Shown: positions 33,701-55,439, counted from the first letter of the stretch. The stretch is 64,000 bases of DNA from Struthio camelus (GCF_040807025.1 NC_090951.1:30035573-30099572); one strand, 5' to 3'. Made by a program: numbers and translations. The notes: generated by a model not told the origin, from the sequence alone.

Positions 33701-35291
33701 GCGGGTGCGGCCAGGAGGGAGGGACCCCTCTGGCGGGGTCCCCGGCGCGCGGGGGCGCAGGCAGCGCCTGAGCACCCTCCTGCCGCTCGGGGAGGGGGCC
33801 GGCAGCCCCAGGGGCCGCGGGGCGAGGGCAGGCCTCTCACCTTTGGGCACCCGCGCAGACACGCTGACTTCTCATCCGGGTACTTCTCCAGGCGCTGGGG
33901 CCCCTTGCTGGAGGACTTCCTGAAGACCAGCCAGCACCGCCGGTAGACCTGCGGGACAGGGAGCGCGCCGGGGCTGGGGGCCGGGCCCGCGCAGCGCTCC
34001 CACCGCCCTCCGTTGCCGGCTGGCCGAACCCTCCCCGGGGAACCCCCAGGCTGGGCGGCGGGAGCGACACCCTGGGGCACGACGAGGCTCTCCGCCTCCA
34101 CCCCGGGAGCGTTCCCGGCCCGCCCGGCGGCGGCCCCAGCTCCCCCAGCCCCGCCAGCGCTAATTAGTAAACGTGGCCAAGGCCCCTAAGGACACGTCTC
34201 CCCGAGGCCCCGTCCTGGCTTTGCCCTGTCCCATCTCCGCCTGGACCTGCTGCGGCCCCGGGGGCGGCAGGGACGCCCGGCCCCTCGTCACCCCCCCAGC
34301 CCGCCCCCTCTTTGTTCGTCCTCATTAGCGCGAAACCACCCAGCGGGCTCACGGCTCCCCACAGGGAAACTGAGGCACGGGCGGCCCCGGGTAGCACTCG
34401 GAGAGCGGCTCGGGGGGCCTCGGCCGCCCTCGGCCGCCGCCGGCGGGCTGGCACGGGCTGGGGAGGACGCGCTCCCAGCCGCTCCCCCCAGGCCGCCGGC
34501 TCCGACCCGCCCGGCGGCCCCGGCGCCCGCCAGCCCTGCGCTGCCCCTTCCTCGGCCCCCCGGCGCCGCTGCCGAACGCAGCCGCCGCGCCGCGCCGCGG
34601 ACCGAGGCGAAGGAAGGGTCGGGTGCCCGCGCCAGGCTCCCCGCAGCCCCGGCCCTGGGCCCCCGCCGCCACCTCCCCGGCACCCTGGGGACCCACGGCC
34701 AGGTGGTGGAGGGGGTGCCCAGCGCCCGCCCCGCGCCAAGCAGCCGGGCGCCGGGTCTGCCCCACGGGGTCACTCGATGACTCGGATAGCAACAAGTGGA
34801 CGGGCAGCCTGGCTCCCCGGCCGGCTGGCTCCCGCACCAGGCGCCCGCGGGCCCTGGGCAGGGCTGGCGGGGCGCCCGCGGCGGGGAGCATCTCCCCACC
34901 CTGCTCCACCCCCGCAGCCAGCGCCCCCGCCCCAACGCAGCCCCCCAACGCCGCTGCTTCGGCCGAAACGCCCCAACGGCGGGTGCCCCCGGGCGCGTCG
35001 CTGCCCTGCCCAGCCAGCCCCGGGCCGGGCGCGCTGGCGGACGGACGCTCCCAGCCAGCAGGCAGCCGCGGTGCCGGGAGAGGCTGCCGGAAAAGAAACC
35101 TCTCCGAGGACGTGCCGCGACACAAAGGGGCAGGGGCTCGCGCTTGCAGCTGCCCGGAGAGAGCTCGAGACCCCGCTCCACCGCGCACCCGCCCGGCTTC
35201 AGGCCCTCTTCCCCCCCGCGCTTACCCCCAGTTTCCTGCTCTTCATTTTCACGTAGCCTTGCTTGACGATGTCATTGAAATTCGTAGCCAT
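30762..35291 (-). CDS. DOK4: Docking protein 4 (complete, 8 coding exons)
   Basis: Exons: 35291-35226, 33948-33841, 33612-33498, 33181-33062, 32931-32742, 31679-31541, 31185-31062 and 30886-30762, in phase, 328 residues (human 326). An N-terminal PH domain spans about 7-111 ([54 protein letters not shown]). An IRS-type PTB domain spans about 133-235 ([58 protein letters not shown]). The C-terminal tail has tyrosines in YSYP, SAYW and SSYAG contexts and ends SRESKSSQ. By family knowledge it is a membrane-recruited adaptor that docks on phosphotyrosines of receptors such as RET and modulates MAPK signalling. Introns 2 to 6 are short. The last dozen residues differ most from human. Confidence 0.97.
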
Positions 35292-35480
35292 GGCGGAGCC
35301 TGGGCTCCCCGCACCCTCGCCGCCGGGGTCTGCTGCCTTCGCCCCCGCTCCTCCTCTTCCTCCGTTCACCTGTCCTCGGGTGCTCCCCGGACTCGCTGCC
35401 TTATCTCCTCCTCCACCCCAGCTTTGTTCTAGCGGCAGCCCTCATCTTCTCCCTGGCGCTGGCTCCCTTCCTGGCACCGG
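35292..35480 (-). other. DOK4: DOK4 5'UTR part of the start-codon exon, with a 14-codon upstream ORF
   Basis: Upstream of the ATG a good minus-strand acceptor (tttttgttttacag) puts the first base of this exon at 35480. Inside the leader an ATG at 35445 opens a short frame ([14 protein letters not shown]) that ends at 35401, about 110 bases before the DOK4 start. The exon must be joined to a non-coding first exon further right; candidate donors are at 38461 and 39775. Confidence 0.6.
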
Positions 35481-38261
35481 CTGTAAAACAAAAATGACAG
35501 ATAGATTCGAGATAGTGACATCTTTCTCTCTCTCTCCCCCCCCTTCTCCTCCTCCTCCCTTTGCTGGCTGAACCACCTCCGCGAGGCGAGGTGGGTCGCG
35601 GCGGCGGCGGCGGAGTGGAACAGTCCGGCGTTAACCCCTGCTTTCGCGGCGGCGGCTCCGCAGCCAGCGCCCCGGCGCCGGGCCGGCCGGCCGGGCCGCG
35701 GTGGGGGAGGCAGGGCTGCGCCCCGGCGCTGCAGCCGCCCAGCGAGCGGGCGCCTGCCGCGGGGGCGAGCGGCCGCGGGGCCGGCTGGCCTCGGCCAGCG
35801 GGTGACGGCGGGGTCAGCGCTCTGCAGCGGGGCTGCCATCGCAACGCCCTCTCCCCAGCGCCCTCGAGGGGCAGATTTCTTCTGCCGTTTTGGTCCTCAG
35901 CGCACCTCGGCAAGCCCACGACGGAGCCAGCCGGCAAGAAGGGTTTCCAGGAGCCGTTGTGCCCCAGGCAAGAAGACAGAAAACCTCCCCAGTGACCGTG
36001 CCCACCCCATCCCACATCCCAGGGCGGGTGTCTCCATCCGACCCCAGTCGCCTGTGTCTCCCTCCCTCCCTCAGCAACCCTCCTTCTTCCCACCCCCCCA
36101 GCCCAACACCAATGACACTTCTGGCAAGAAGGCAAACCTAGGGGACGCAGGACATCACCCTTCTGACCCTTCGCTGGGGGATGCCATCGCCAGAGCTCAC
36201 CCACAGGTCTCCATCACCTCTTGGACTTCCCCTCCTTCCTCCTAGGCTGCTCGCTTTGGCAGCCAAACAGCCACCAGTGGTGGCCTCAGTAGGGTTCAGC
36301 GTTAACCATCTCCAGCCAGGGGCAGGACAAGTCAACTGCTGGGAGAGCAGGGCCCTGCAGACCCGCCTCGGGGTTGGGGGACGTGGGGTGAGCGGCTGTG
36401 CTGGCAGACCCCGGGCAGGAGGCAGAGAGAAGCAGGGGAGGAGGGTGCCAGGGCATGTCCCCAGGTGCCCAGCGCCCGCGTCCCGGCCAGGAGCTGGGGC
36501 TGCTCGCAGAGAGCCCTGGCCGTGCTCCCGAGCGGAGGCATCCGCTGGCCTCTGTCCACGCAGGCTGGGCTTCTGCTCTCTCTCGGCATTTCCCTCCCTT
36601 TCCAAAAGGGGTACGGGGCCAAAATCGAGTCCTCAGTCTCCGCCGGCACAGTCCCAGGCACAAGCCAGCCCAGCACCAAGCGCTAGCCGAGATGTTCGGC
36701 CCCGCTCCTCCTCTGGCGCTGCGGCCCGCCGCCGGGCTCCGGTCACCCCTCCTCGGGGCAGCGGCGCCAGCCCCTGCCGCCGGCGGCCCCAGAGGTGCTG
36801 CGAGGGCCCAGCACCCACGGGCACCCGCCGTGCTGCCGCGTGCTGAAACCACCCTGCGAGCGAAGAGCGAACCCGCTGCAGGCCCGGGCCTGGCGCAAAC
36901 GCCGCGGGAGCTCCCGCCTTCTCTCCCCTGCCTCCGCCGGGCTGTTTATCCCTTCGGAAAGACGCTTCCCCTGCGCTGTTTTGTTTCGTTTTGTTTTTCC
37001 CCCAGCGTCGGACGCAATTAACTTAAACGTCAGCGCCTGCAAGTCTGGCTCAGGCCCCAGGCAGCGCTCCGACCGCGAGCTGCCCGAGGGGCCCCCAGCT
37101 CCGAGCCCCCCACCTCGGGGCCAGGCACCGCAGCCGGGTTAGCACCCAAGCCACCGGCGCCCGCTGCCGCTGGGCACCCTCGCAGCAAACTCTCCCGATG
37201 GAGCATTGGCTGGAGGTGGCTAGAAGGATTTGGGAGAGCCCCTGCCTCTGGCGCGCGCCGCCCCTCCCGGCTCCTCCGTCCTCCTTCCACGCCGCCCCGG
37301 AGCAACCCCAGCGCCCGCCGGCCGGGGCAGGGCCGCCGCTCACGCCACCGCGGCCCCGGGGCCCTCGGCCACCCAGAACCGGGCTCTCGCGCCGTCGTCG
37401 GGCTTTGCAGGGCCGCTTGCCACCTGGCTGCGCCAGCCCCGCTGGAGCCGCTCGCGACAAGCGGCGGAGCCTTGGCGGTCAATAATTAATGCAATTCAAA
37501 GCTATAAGCAAAACCAGCGCGGCTACCGCGAGGCCACGCGCTGCCGGCTCCGTCGCAAACGGAAGAGGCGCCGGGACTCGCAGCCCCGCTTCCCGCAGCC
37601 GAGGCGGGAGAAGCCCCCGGCGGGAAGGCGGCAGCCGCGGGAGCTGGACGCGGCACGCACGCCTCCGGGCAGCTTCGCCAGGGCCGTCGCGCGGTTCGCC
37701 AGCCGCGGCCGCGCAGGGAGGCCGGGAGCCTGCTGCACGTGCGGCAAGCGAGGCGCCGGCCGGAGGGGACGCGCTTGAGGTCGGGGGCCGAGCAGCGCCG
37801 GGGGAGCCCGCGCAGCGGGTCTGGCCGGCAGCATCCAGCCCGGCGGCATCGCGGGGCTCCCCCGCGCCCAGACAAGAGCCACCCAGCTGCAAACCCCGGC
37901 TGCCGCGATCCAGAAACGCTCCCCCCGGCACAGCCGGGGGCTGGAGCAAGAGGGGCGGGCAGCGCCGCCGCCTCGCGCCCGGCTCAGCTCGGCCCCAGCC
38001 TCCTTCCTTCCGTCCGCGGGAACGAGCCCCGAGCGGATCCCGCCGGCTGCCAGGAAGAGGCTCGGCCGAGCCTCCGCCTTGACGCCGGCGAGCTCCCCGC
38101 TGGATCTCCCCTCCGGGCCGGCACCAGCCGACGGTCCCGCCCGGCCCGGCGGCCGCCCCGACGGCGCGGCAGCGGCTCGGTCCCCCGCGGGCGAGCGCGG
38201 GCAGCCGGGCTCGCCCGCCGGCGCCAGGGCTGCGCTCTGCCCGTCCTCGGCGGGAAATGCC

Positions 38262-38323
38262 CCGACCGGCACCGGCACCGGCACCGGCACCGGCACCGCG
38301 ACCGGCACCGCGACCGGCACCGC
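38262..38323. repeat. GGCACC hexanucleotide repeat, about 10 units
   Basis: Ten hexamers in register: mostly GGCACC, with GCGACC at two places and CCGACC at the left edge. The minus strand reads GGTGCC and would encode alternating Val-Pro after an ATG at about 38326, but nothing else supports a gene there. Confidence 0.9.
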
Positions 38324-38460
38324 CATGGCCGGCGCCCCCTCCCCTCCGCTCCGCTCCGCTCCGCTCCCACGCACGTGACGGCGCCCCGGGCCCCCCCGCC
38401 CTCGGCCATCCCCAGCCCCCGGGTCCCCCGGGCCCCCCGCGGCCCCGCGCCCGCCCTTAC

Positions 38461-38600
38461 CCTGCCCCTGCCGAGCGGCGGCCCCGGCCCCCCCTCGCGG
38501 GGACCCAGGCGTCCGGGCGCCGTATTGCTGCGAGCCGACGCGCAGCGCGGCGGGCGGGCGGCCGAGCCCGGCCCGGCCCTGCCCCGGCGGCGCCGCCCGC
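38461..38600 (-). other. DOK4: Candidate non-coding first exon of DOK4 (right edge unknown)
   Basis: A donor on the minus strand (GGCAGG followed by GTAAGG) ends a putative exon at 38461, within the most CpG-dense part of the DOK4 upstream region (37.4-38.9 kb). No other plausible gene starts here. A second strong donor (CATCAC followed by GTGAGT) at 39775 is an alternative first exon. Sequence alone cannot choose between them. Confidence 0.3.
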
Positions 38601-40810
38601 GCCCGCCTCCCCCCGCCGCGCCTCAGTTTCCCCGCGGCCGGAGACGGACGGGGCGCGGCGAGAGGACGAGCCCCCCCGGCGGGGGCGGGGGGGGTTAAGC
38701 GGCCGCGGCCGGCCCGCCCCGCCGCGTCCCTGCCCTGGGCCGCGTCCCTGCCCTGGGCCGCGCCCGGCCCGGCGGCAGCTCGCCACCAGCCCCGGCCTGG
38801 GCCGCCGTCGCCCGGGCCCGCGGCCTTGCCCGGCCCTGAGAGCCGGCCCGGCCTGCCCAGAGCGCAGGTTTCCTTTTTTACAAGGCAGATTTCCAGAGGC
38901 ACAAACAGCCTCACTGAAAAGAGGCTTCCTGCCCACGCACCGGCATCATTAAGCTCCAGAGTGAACACCCCGTGGCAATTAATGAGAGGAGGCCGCAGCT
39001 CTCAGAGCTGCCGTTCCAGGCTGTCTGCAGACTCAGGCAGACGGCACCGCCTCGGCTCGCCGCCCTCAAAGCCAAGCTGAGAGGCAGCTGGACCGCAGCG
39101 TCCCGGCTAGAGAAAGGGGATAGGAAACGTCTCCTCTCCCCATTTACTTCGCCTTGCTGTGAAGCTTTCCAGCATAAAGATGGTATCACATCATACCTGG
39201 GCCACAACCTCCCTTTGGCCCCCAAAAGTATTTTGGATGCTTTTAGAGGCAGGGGCATTCACGACAGCCAAAAGTGTCTGCAGGCACTTCCACCCCCACA
39301 GGCTGATTTGTCTAGCCATAAAAGAATTAATGTTCACTGCAAATAAAGGACGTTAAAAACAGCAAGCACCAAAGAGCCATGCTTTTAGCCAATCAATTAA
39401 AAGGCAGAGCGAGGGGATTAGCTCACCAAAATATTAATTTTTAATAAGATTGCGTCTGAGTTCCTCCAAACCCCTGCTAGTCCCCGCTCCCTGGGCTGCC
39501 TGGCCCCCCCGCGCCTGGGCTGGCGCAAGCAGCACCCTTGGGTGGGCGCCCTGGGGTGAGCACCCCCGCTCCCCAAGCTGGGGCCCCCTGCACACATGCC
39601 TCCCGGCCCTGCCGCCCCTGGGACCCCGTCCCACCCGCCTTGGCCCGCGTCGCTCCCACAGCCCCCTCCAGCTTTTCGGCTAACGGGGGGTTTCCTTCCC
39701 AGTACGGCCAATGTTTTCCAGGTTTCCCCCCGGCCGCGAGAGCCCCCCTTCCCACGCGCCTGGCCCGTACTCACGTGATGCCGGGGAGCGGGGTGGGGGG
39801 GGCCCGAAAACGCCGCCGGAGCCGCACGCGCGAGCGCACCCCTACCTGGGGTCGCGGCGAGCGCGCCTCGGGGCTGGCTCGGGGAGGCAGCGGGGCCGCG
39901 GGGTCAGAGCTAAGGGGACACGCGGGCGCCGCGCCTCCGGGCGCCTGGCTCGCTGCGGGTCGGCGATGCCGCGTCCCTGGTCCGCGTCCTCCGCGGTGCT
40001 CGCCCGGCCTGCTCCCCGGCCGCCACGTGTTGGGAGGAAGAGCCCCGAGCGCGTTTCTCCCTGCAACGCTTGCCCCCGCTCCCGCCGCCGGCTGGCCTCT
40101 GCCGGCTGGAAGCAGAGGCCGGAGGAAGGGAGACCCAGGCGCTGCGGCGGTGCTGCTTGCACAGACGCTATCTCGGCTTAGGTGCCAGCCAGTCTGGAGC
40201 GCAACACCCTCGCCGGCTGGCAGGGGCTGGCGGGTGGCTGCGGCCCCCGCTGCGGGCAGCCCCGCGCCGGGGGGGCTCGTTATCACCCCCTTAATCCCCC
40301 GGGAATGCGGCGGCCCCACGGGGCTGCCGCCAGGCTGGACCGGCCTCCGGCCGGCCGGCGGAAAAACGGAGAGCGAGAGGCGCCTCGGCTCGGCCGGCCG
40401 CCAGGCGCCTTTTGGGGCCAGAGCCACCGGCAGCCGCCTCGCTGCCCCGTCTGCCCCCGCGGCGGGGGCTCCAGCCGCGGCACCCCGGGTGGCGCTCAGC
40501 TCTCTGCGCCGCCTCCCTGCTCTTGCTCCCCCCCAGTTTTTGGGCCCGCGTCCAAGAGCGTCATCAGCTGCCTCGCAGCCCCTCGCTGGGTGCTGCTTAA
40601 TGGGGGAAGCCCGAGTTTTCTGCACGAGCTGAGCTGGGGAAGCGCATTCGCAGCGCAGGGGCAACGGCAGCGTTGCGGGCGCCTCTTCAGCCCCCCCCAG
40701 CCCTGGGGGGAGCGGGGAGGGGGCGCTGGGGGGCAATCTCTGCCCCCGGCCCTGGGGCGATCGCGGCCGTAACACATCCAGCCCCGCACACGGCTTTTTG
40801 AGAAATGCCA

Positions 40811-40816
40811 TTTATT
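40811..40816 (-). terminator. CCDC102A: CCDC102A polyadenylation signal (AATAAA on minus strand)
   Basis: TTTATT on the plus strand gives AATAAA on the minus strand 766 bp past the CCDC102A stop codon. The 3'UTR would run from 41581 to about 40795 and includes an AT microsatellite at 41069-41097. Confidence 0.65.
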
Positions 40817-41068
40817 AGGGACGCTGCGGCCATCGGCTGCCGCAGGCATCCCCGGAGGCTGCTCGCGGCCCCGTGGCTGGGTGTCCCCGCTGTCCCCGGT
40901 ACCCCCCGGACCCCTCGCTCGCGCGGGTCTCTCAGCACAGCCAGAGCAGGGCTGTGACCGCACCGGCACAGAGCAGTGGGGACAGATGGACAGCCCAAGC
41001 CATCGCAAGAGCCTGGACCCCTCTGAGCTCTATATTTATAATAAAAAAGAAAACATATACAAATACAT

Positions 41069-41097
41069 ACATATATATATAATATATATATATATAA
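41069..41097. repeat. AT dinucleotide repeat in the CCDC102A 3'UTR
   Basis: An interrupted (AT)n run with an AA interruption in the middle, flanked by A-rich sequence, is an abrupt AT patch inside GC-rich surroundings. In the transcript it is self-complementary and could fold as a hairpin. Confidence 0.9.
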
Positions 41098-41581
41098 AGT
41101 AGACAGGATCAGTCTAGCTGGCTCCAGGGACCAGGCTTGTCCACGTTAGCTCGGTGCCCCTCTCCACCCTGGGTTTCTTCCTCCTGGTCTGCTCGGATGA
41201 TGCTTATTTTGGTGTCCGTGCGTGTCCTGAGAGGAGCCGGCGGCTGGGGGCCGCGGGCAGGCTGGCCGGCAGGCAGAGGCAGCGGGCTTGGGGCTCTCAC
41301 CTCGGACAAGTTCCTCCCCCCGCTCGGTGCCTCAGTTTCCTCATCTGCAGGACGGACACCAAGCGGCCAGACTCCCACCCGTTTGCAGCAAAGGCCCGGC
41401 GAGGCGGGACGGGCGCAAAGGGGCCCTGGTTTGGGACGAGCCGCGTGGTGGCAGGCACTTGTCGGGAGAGGGGAACCACCACGGAGCGTCCCCCCGGCGG
41501 GCAGCCCTCGCCCTTGCGAAAACCTGGGGCCACGGCCGGGGAGCGCCTGGCCCGGCCTGGCCCGCGCCGCCCCCCCCGGCG

Positions 41582-51813
<10,232 letters not shown>

Positions 51814-54215
51814 TTACGGGGCGCCTCTCCTCGCCGAGGGGCCGAGCGCGCGCCGGGGAGGCGGCTGAACAGCGATAGCGGGGGGACAAGAGAGAAAACC
51901 ACCCGGGGCTTTTTAACCCCGAGTAGCCAGCTGCCGCCGGCCCCCGCCCGCTGCGCCCGCCCGGGTCTCGTGCAGGCGGTTCAGTCGCTCCAGCCCCTCA
52001 CCTAACCCAGCATCCTCCTTGCTCTGCACCCCGAGGGACGATGCCAGCGCCCAGAGCCACCTGCAAGGCACCTCAGAGCTGGGGACGAGGCTCCCCAGCG
52101 CCCGCCGGCGCTCCGGCATGCATGTCGCCCCGCAGCCGGGCCCAGTCCCCCCCAGCGAAAACGAGCCGGTCACGCGTGGAGGACGGTCATCGCCCACCTC
52201 CGGCTGCAGCCGGGGGGGGCTCCGAAAAGGCCCGCTGAAAGGCATCCTCCTCCCAGGGCACCACCTAACCCCCCAAGCGCTCCTCCCGGCGCGGAGGTCC
52301 CGCTCGCTGTGCGACGCTGCCACGCACCCCGAGGCCGGGGGGGCTGGCGGCAGCCCCCGTCCGGCGCCGGCCCGGCCGAGCAGCGAGCGGGGCCGGGGGG
52401 CCGCGGCGCCTGCGGCCGTCCCCTCGCCCGCCCCGTGACCGGCTCCACCACGGGGGAGAGCCGCTCCGGAAAGGCGTTAACAGCCTGAAACCAGAGAGCC
52501 TCCGGAGAGCGCGGGCAAGGCCGGGCGCGCTCCCGGCCGCGAGGGGGGCCAACGCCGGCCCGGGACCCGGACGAGTCTCCCGGCTCCTCCTGCGGGCCGG
52601 GGCGGGCGGCGGGACGCGTGCCGAGGGGACGGCGGCGTCCGCCCGGCTGGGAGGCAGGAGGGGGGCCGGCGCACAGAAACGCATCCCCGGGCCCGGCTCC
52701 GCGCCGCCTGCTCGCCCGAGCGTGGCCACGTCCCTCCCCGGCGCCGGGGGGCCGGCGACGGCCGCGCCGAAGCCCGCGGGACCTTCCGCTGCCGCCGGGC
52801 CGGGCTGGGAGCGCGGCAGGTCCCGGGGAGGCCGATCCTCCTGCTGCAAGGACCTGCGGGCGCAGCAGCGCGGCCCAGGGCTCTGCCAAGCCGGTAAACC
52901 GCGCCGGGAAGCCTCAATGGGAGGGTGCAGCAGAGGCTAATGGGATAAATACAGAGCCCGAGGCCGGCGAGCCCGCAGCCTCCTGGCCTCGGCCTCCCTG
53001 ACGGCGCTGGCAGCTGCAGGGAGCTGGACGGGGAGCCGGCGCTGCGTCTCGGCACCCGGCGTCCCCAGCAGAGGAGAGGCGAACGCCAGAAGCGGCCCCA
53101 ACCGGTGCCAGCCTGCACCGCGCGCAGCCCCGAGGAGCTGCCCTCCGGGGGCACGTCTCCAGCCAGAGCCTTGCTCGTGCTGGGGCTAGGGGGGAGGACG
53201 GGCCGCAAAACCCGGCTCGGAGAGGCTGCGGCACAGCCCTCGCGCGATTTCAGGCCCCCTGAGCAGGAGAGAAACGCACGCAGAATAACAAGTATGACTT
53301 GGGACCACATGCTTTGCAGAGCGGACACAGCTAACTTGCTCGAGAGTCGCGGTCATCATCCAAAGTCACAAACCCTTCACCGCCAGCAAAGCAGGGTCAG
53401 CAGCCCAGACAGGGACCAAGAGCCGGAGCCAGGGACAGGAAGGTGAAGAGGAGCCCGGCAGCATCGAGCTCTGCAAGCAGGAGCAGCGAACACCGGAGGG
53501 AGTTTTCCTTCGGCACCTCTGGCTCAGGGCACCCAATCTCCTTCTCGGGATACAAAAGAGGATTTGGGAGTTGCACATCTGCCATACCCAAAGTGCAATC
53601 TTGGCAGGAGAGCTTGTCCATGCTCCAGCTTGCCTCCCAGGCCAGCTGAGCGCAGACTCGATGCTGGGCCGGAAAGGGGATGCGGACAGCCCCAGAGGTG
53701 CCCTGCAGCTGCCGCCGGGGCAGATTCCCTTGCTCCGTGGACAAAGGAGCCCGCACCAGCTCGGGAACCGGCCACGCACCTCCACGCGTCCCCCAGATGC
53801 ACGCGCAAGCTGCGATTCCCAGAATCACCGATTCCGGTGTATTTAGGCAGGTTTTCATCACAGCACAGCCCTGACCAGGAGCCGAACCAGACCCAGTCCC
53901 AGAGCACAAGACAGCAAAAACATATCTGATTGCAGTCACGCATTTTGTGCTGGGAAATAATGCATTTCTTAGATCTTATTCTCGAAAATAGTTAAGAGCA
54001 TTTTTTGCTGAAATGCTCCAGAACATCCAGACAAATGGCACAGAAAACTCTAGCCTAGAGGCTCTAAGTTGGGGAAAGTTACAGAGCAACCGAAAACAGG
54101 GTCCTACAACGGCCTACGCCAGGGAATTGCAGAGATGAGCTTTGACATTTACTTGTCTGCTCTCTCGGCAGACAGTTTCTCTGGATAGCAAAGCCAGGTC
54201 GCCAGCAGGCAGACC

Positions 54216-54790
54216 CCAAGCTGCTGTGCAGTACCCTTGGGAAGCACGCACGGAGCATGGGACCCACACCATGCAATACCCACAGAGAGCAAGTATAGCG
54301 CACGGGATGCTGTGCAACATCAACATGGAACATGCATAGTCCGTGGGATGCTGTGCAACATCCGGGAGCACGGGAGCACGGGACACTGTGCAAAACCTGT
54401 GGGGAGCATGGGATGCCACGCAACACCCACAGACAACATGTACAGCGTAAAGGACCCTGTGCGATATCCACGGGGGAGCAGGGGCAGTGCATGGGACGCT
54501 GTGCAAATCCTGTGGGGAGGAGGCACAGAGCACAGGGCCCAGGCAGCCCCCACGGAGAACATGTGCAAAACGCGGGGCCCCACGCAGCACCGACAGGGCG
54601 CACGTGTGACCCTGGGGATGCCACGCAATACCCACGGCGAGCGTGAACAGAGCACGGGGACGCCGTGCAATACCCAGAGGGCGCACGGGATGCTGCGCAC
54701 CAGCCACGGGGGGCATGTGGGGCGCATGGGGCTGTGCACAACACCCACAGGGGGCATGCGGCGTGCAGCGGCTCCATGCGACAACGCCGC
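54216..54790. repeat. Degenerate minisatellite, about 13 units of 35-50 bp
   Basis: A core like GGATGCTGTGCAACACCC followed by ACRGGGAGCATG recurs near 54218, 54270, 54308, 54348, 54383, 54413, 54461, 54499, 54570, 54616, 54660, 54690 and 54728. Units differ in length and by many substitutions, so the array is older than the one at 50 kb. It ends where the CpG island of the CCDC102A first exon begins. Confidence 0.85.
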
Positions 54791-54992
54791 GGACACGCGT
54801 GGTGCGCGGGGCGCCCCCCACCCGCGGCGCGCGCGCGCCCACCCGCCCGGCGAGAGGCGGATTTCCCGCGCGCGCCCCCCGGCGGCCGCCCCGCCCCCGG
54901 CGCCGTCCCATTGGCCGGCGGCGCTGCCAATCCGGCCGCCGCCGCGGTGACGCCGGGCCCGGCCCGCGGGGAGCGAGCCGCATTCCTCCGCG

Positions 54993-55110
54993 CCCGGCCC
55001 GGCCCGGCCCGGCCCGGCCCCCCCCCCCCCCCCCCCCCGCCGCCCCCGGCCCGGCGCCTCCCGCCGCCCCCCCGCCCTGCCCCGGCCCGGCCCGGCCCGG
55101 CCCGGCCCCG
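54993..55110. repeat. Two GGCCC pentamer arrays flanking a 21-base C tract
   Basis: GGCCC units run up to a pure C tract at 55018-55038, and a second GGCCC array covers about 55081-55110. The complementary strand is G-rich throughout and could form G-quadruplexes. Confidence 0.9.
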
Positions 55111-55250
55111 CCGAGCCCCGGGCCCGACCCCGCCCGCCCCGACAAAGTTGCCCCGCAAGTTCCCCGCGCCGTCCCGCCCGCCCCCCCCGCCGCCGCCCCC
55201 CCCCCAGCGCGGCCCCCCCCCGCCGCCGCCCCCCCGCGCGGCCCGCTCAC

Positions 55251-55400
55251 CGGTGGCGGCGCGGCGGTGCGGGAGCCGCGCGGGCCGGGGCGCTGCCGTC
55301 GGGAGTCTCCTCCCTCCCCGCCCTTCCTCCTCCTCCTCCTCCTCCCCCCCGGCCGGCGGCAGGGGCGGGCCGCGCCGGGCCGGGGGCTCCCGGGGCCGCC
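55251..55400 (-). other. CCDC102A: Candidate non-coding first exon of CCDC102A with CpG-island promoter
   Basis: A strong donor (CCACCG followed by GTGAGC) ends a putative exon at 55251, within a CpG island of about 54.8-55.45 kb. It would splice to the acceptor at 51790. The right border is a guess. A transcription start close to the ATG exon (51.8-52.8 kb is also CpG-rich) is an alternative. Confidence 0.45.
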
Positions 55401-55439
55401 GCCGCTGCGCGGGGCAGCTTGCCCGTCGGGGGTCGTGCG

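Larger units (their letters stand above)
35481..40790. other. DOK4 upstream region and DOK4-CCDC102A intergenic space
   Basis: 35.5-38.8 kb is extremely CpG-rich, with a polypyrimidine block at about 35520-35566 and a GGCACC hexamer array near 38.26 kb. It probably holds the DOK4 promoter and part of its first intron. 38.87-39.47 kb is an abrupt AT-richer island with several ATTA/TAAT motifs. 39.5-40.8 kb is GC-rich again and ends at the CCDC102A poly(A) site. I find no protein-coding gene here; the long open frames on both strands lack recognisable domains and look like composition artefacts. Confidence 0.55.

Noticed and set aside
34164-35432. Multiple 190-314 codon frames on both strands
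   Set aside because: They lie in the GC-rich first coding intron of DOK4, all frames being open through lack of stop codons in high GC. No recognisable protein.
37523-38968. Minus-strand frame of 481 codons upstream of DOK4
   Set aside because: Low-complexity Ala/Gly/Pro/Arg protein, no homology recognised. The same region is open on other frames too. Kept only as a candidate 5'UTR/promoter and a repeat finding.
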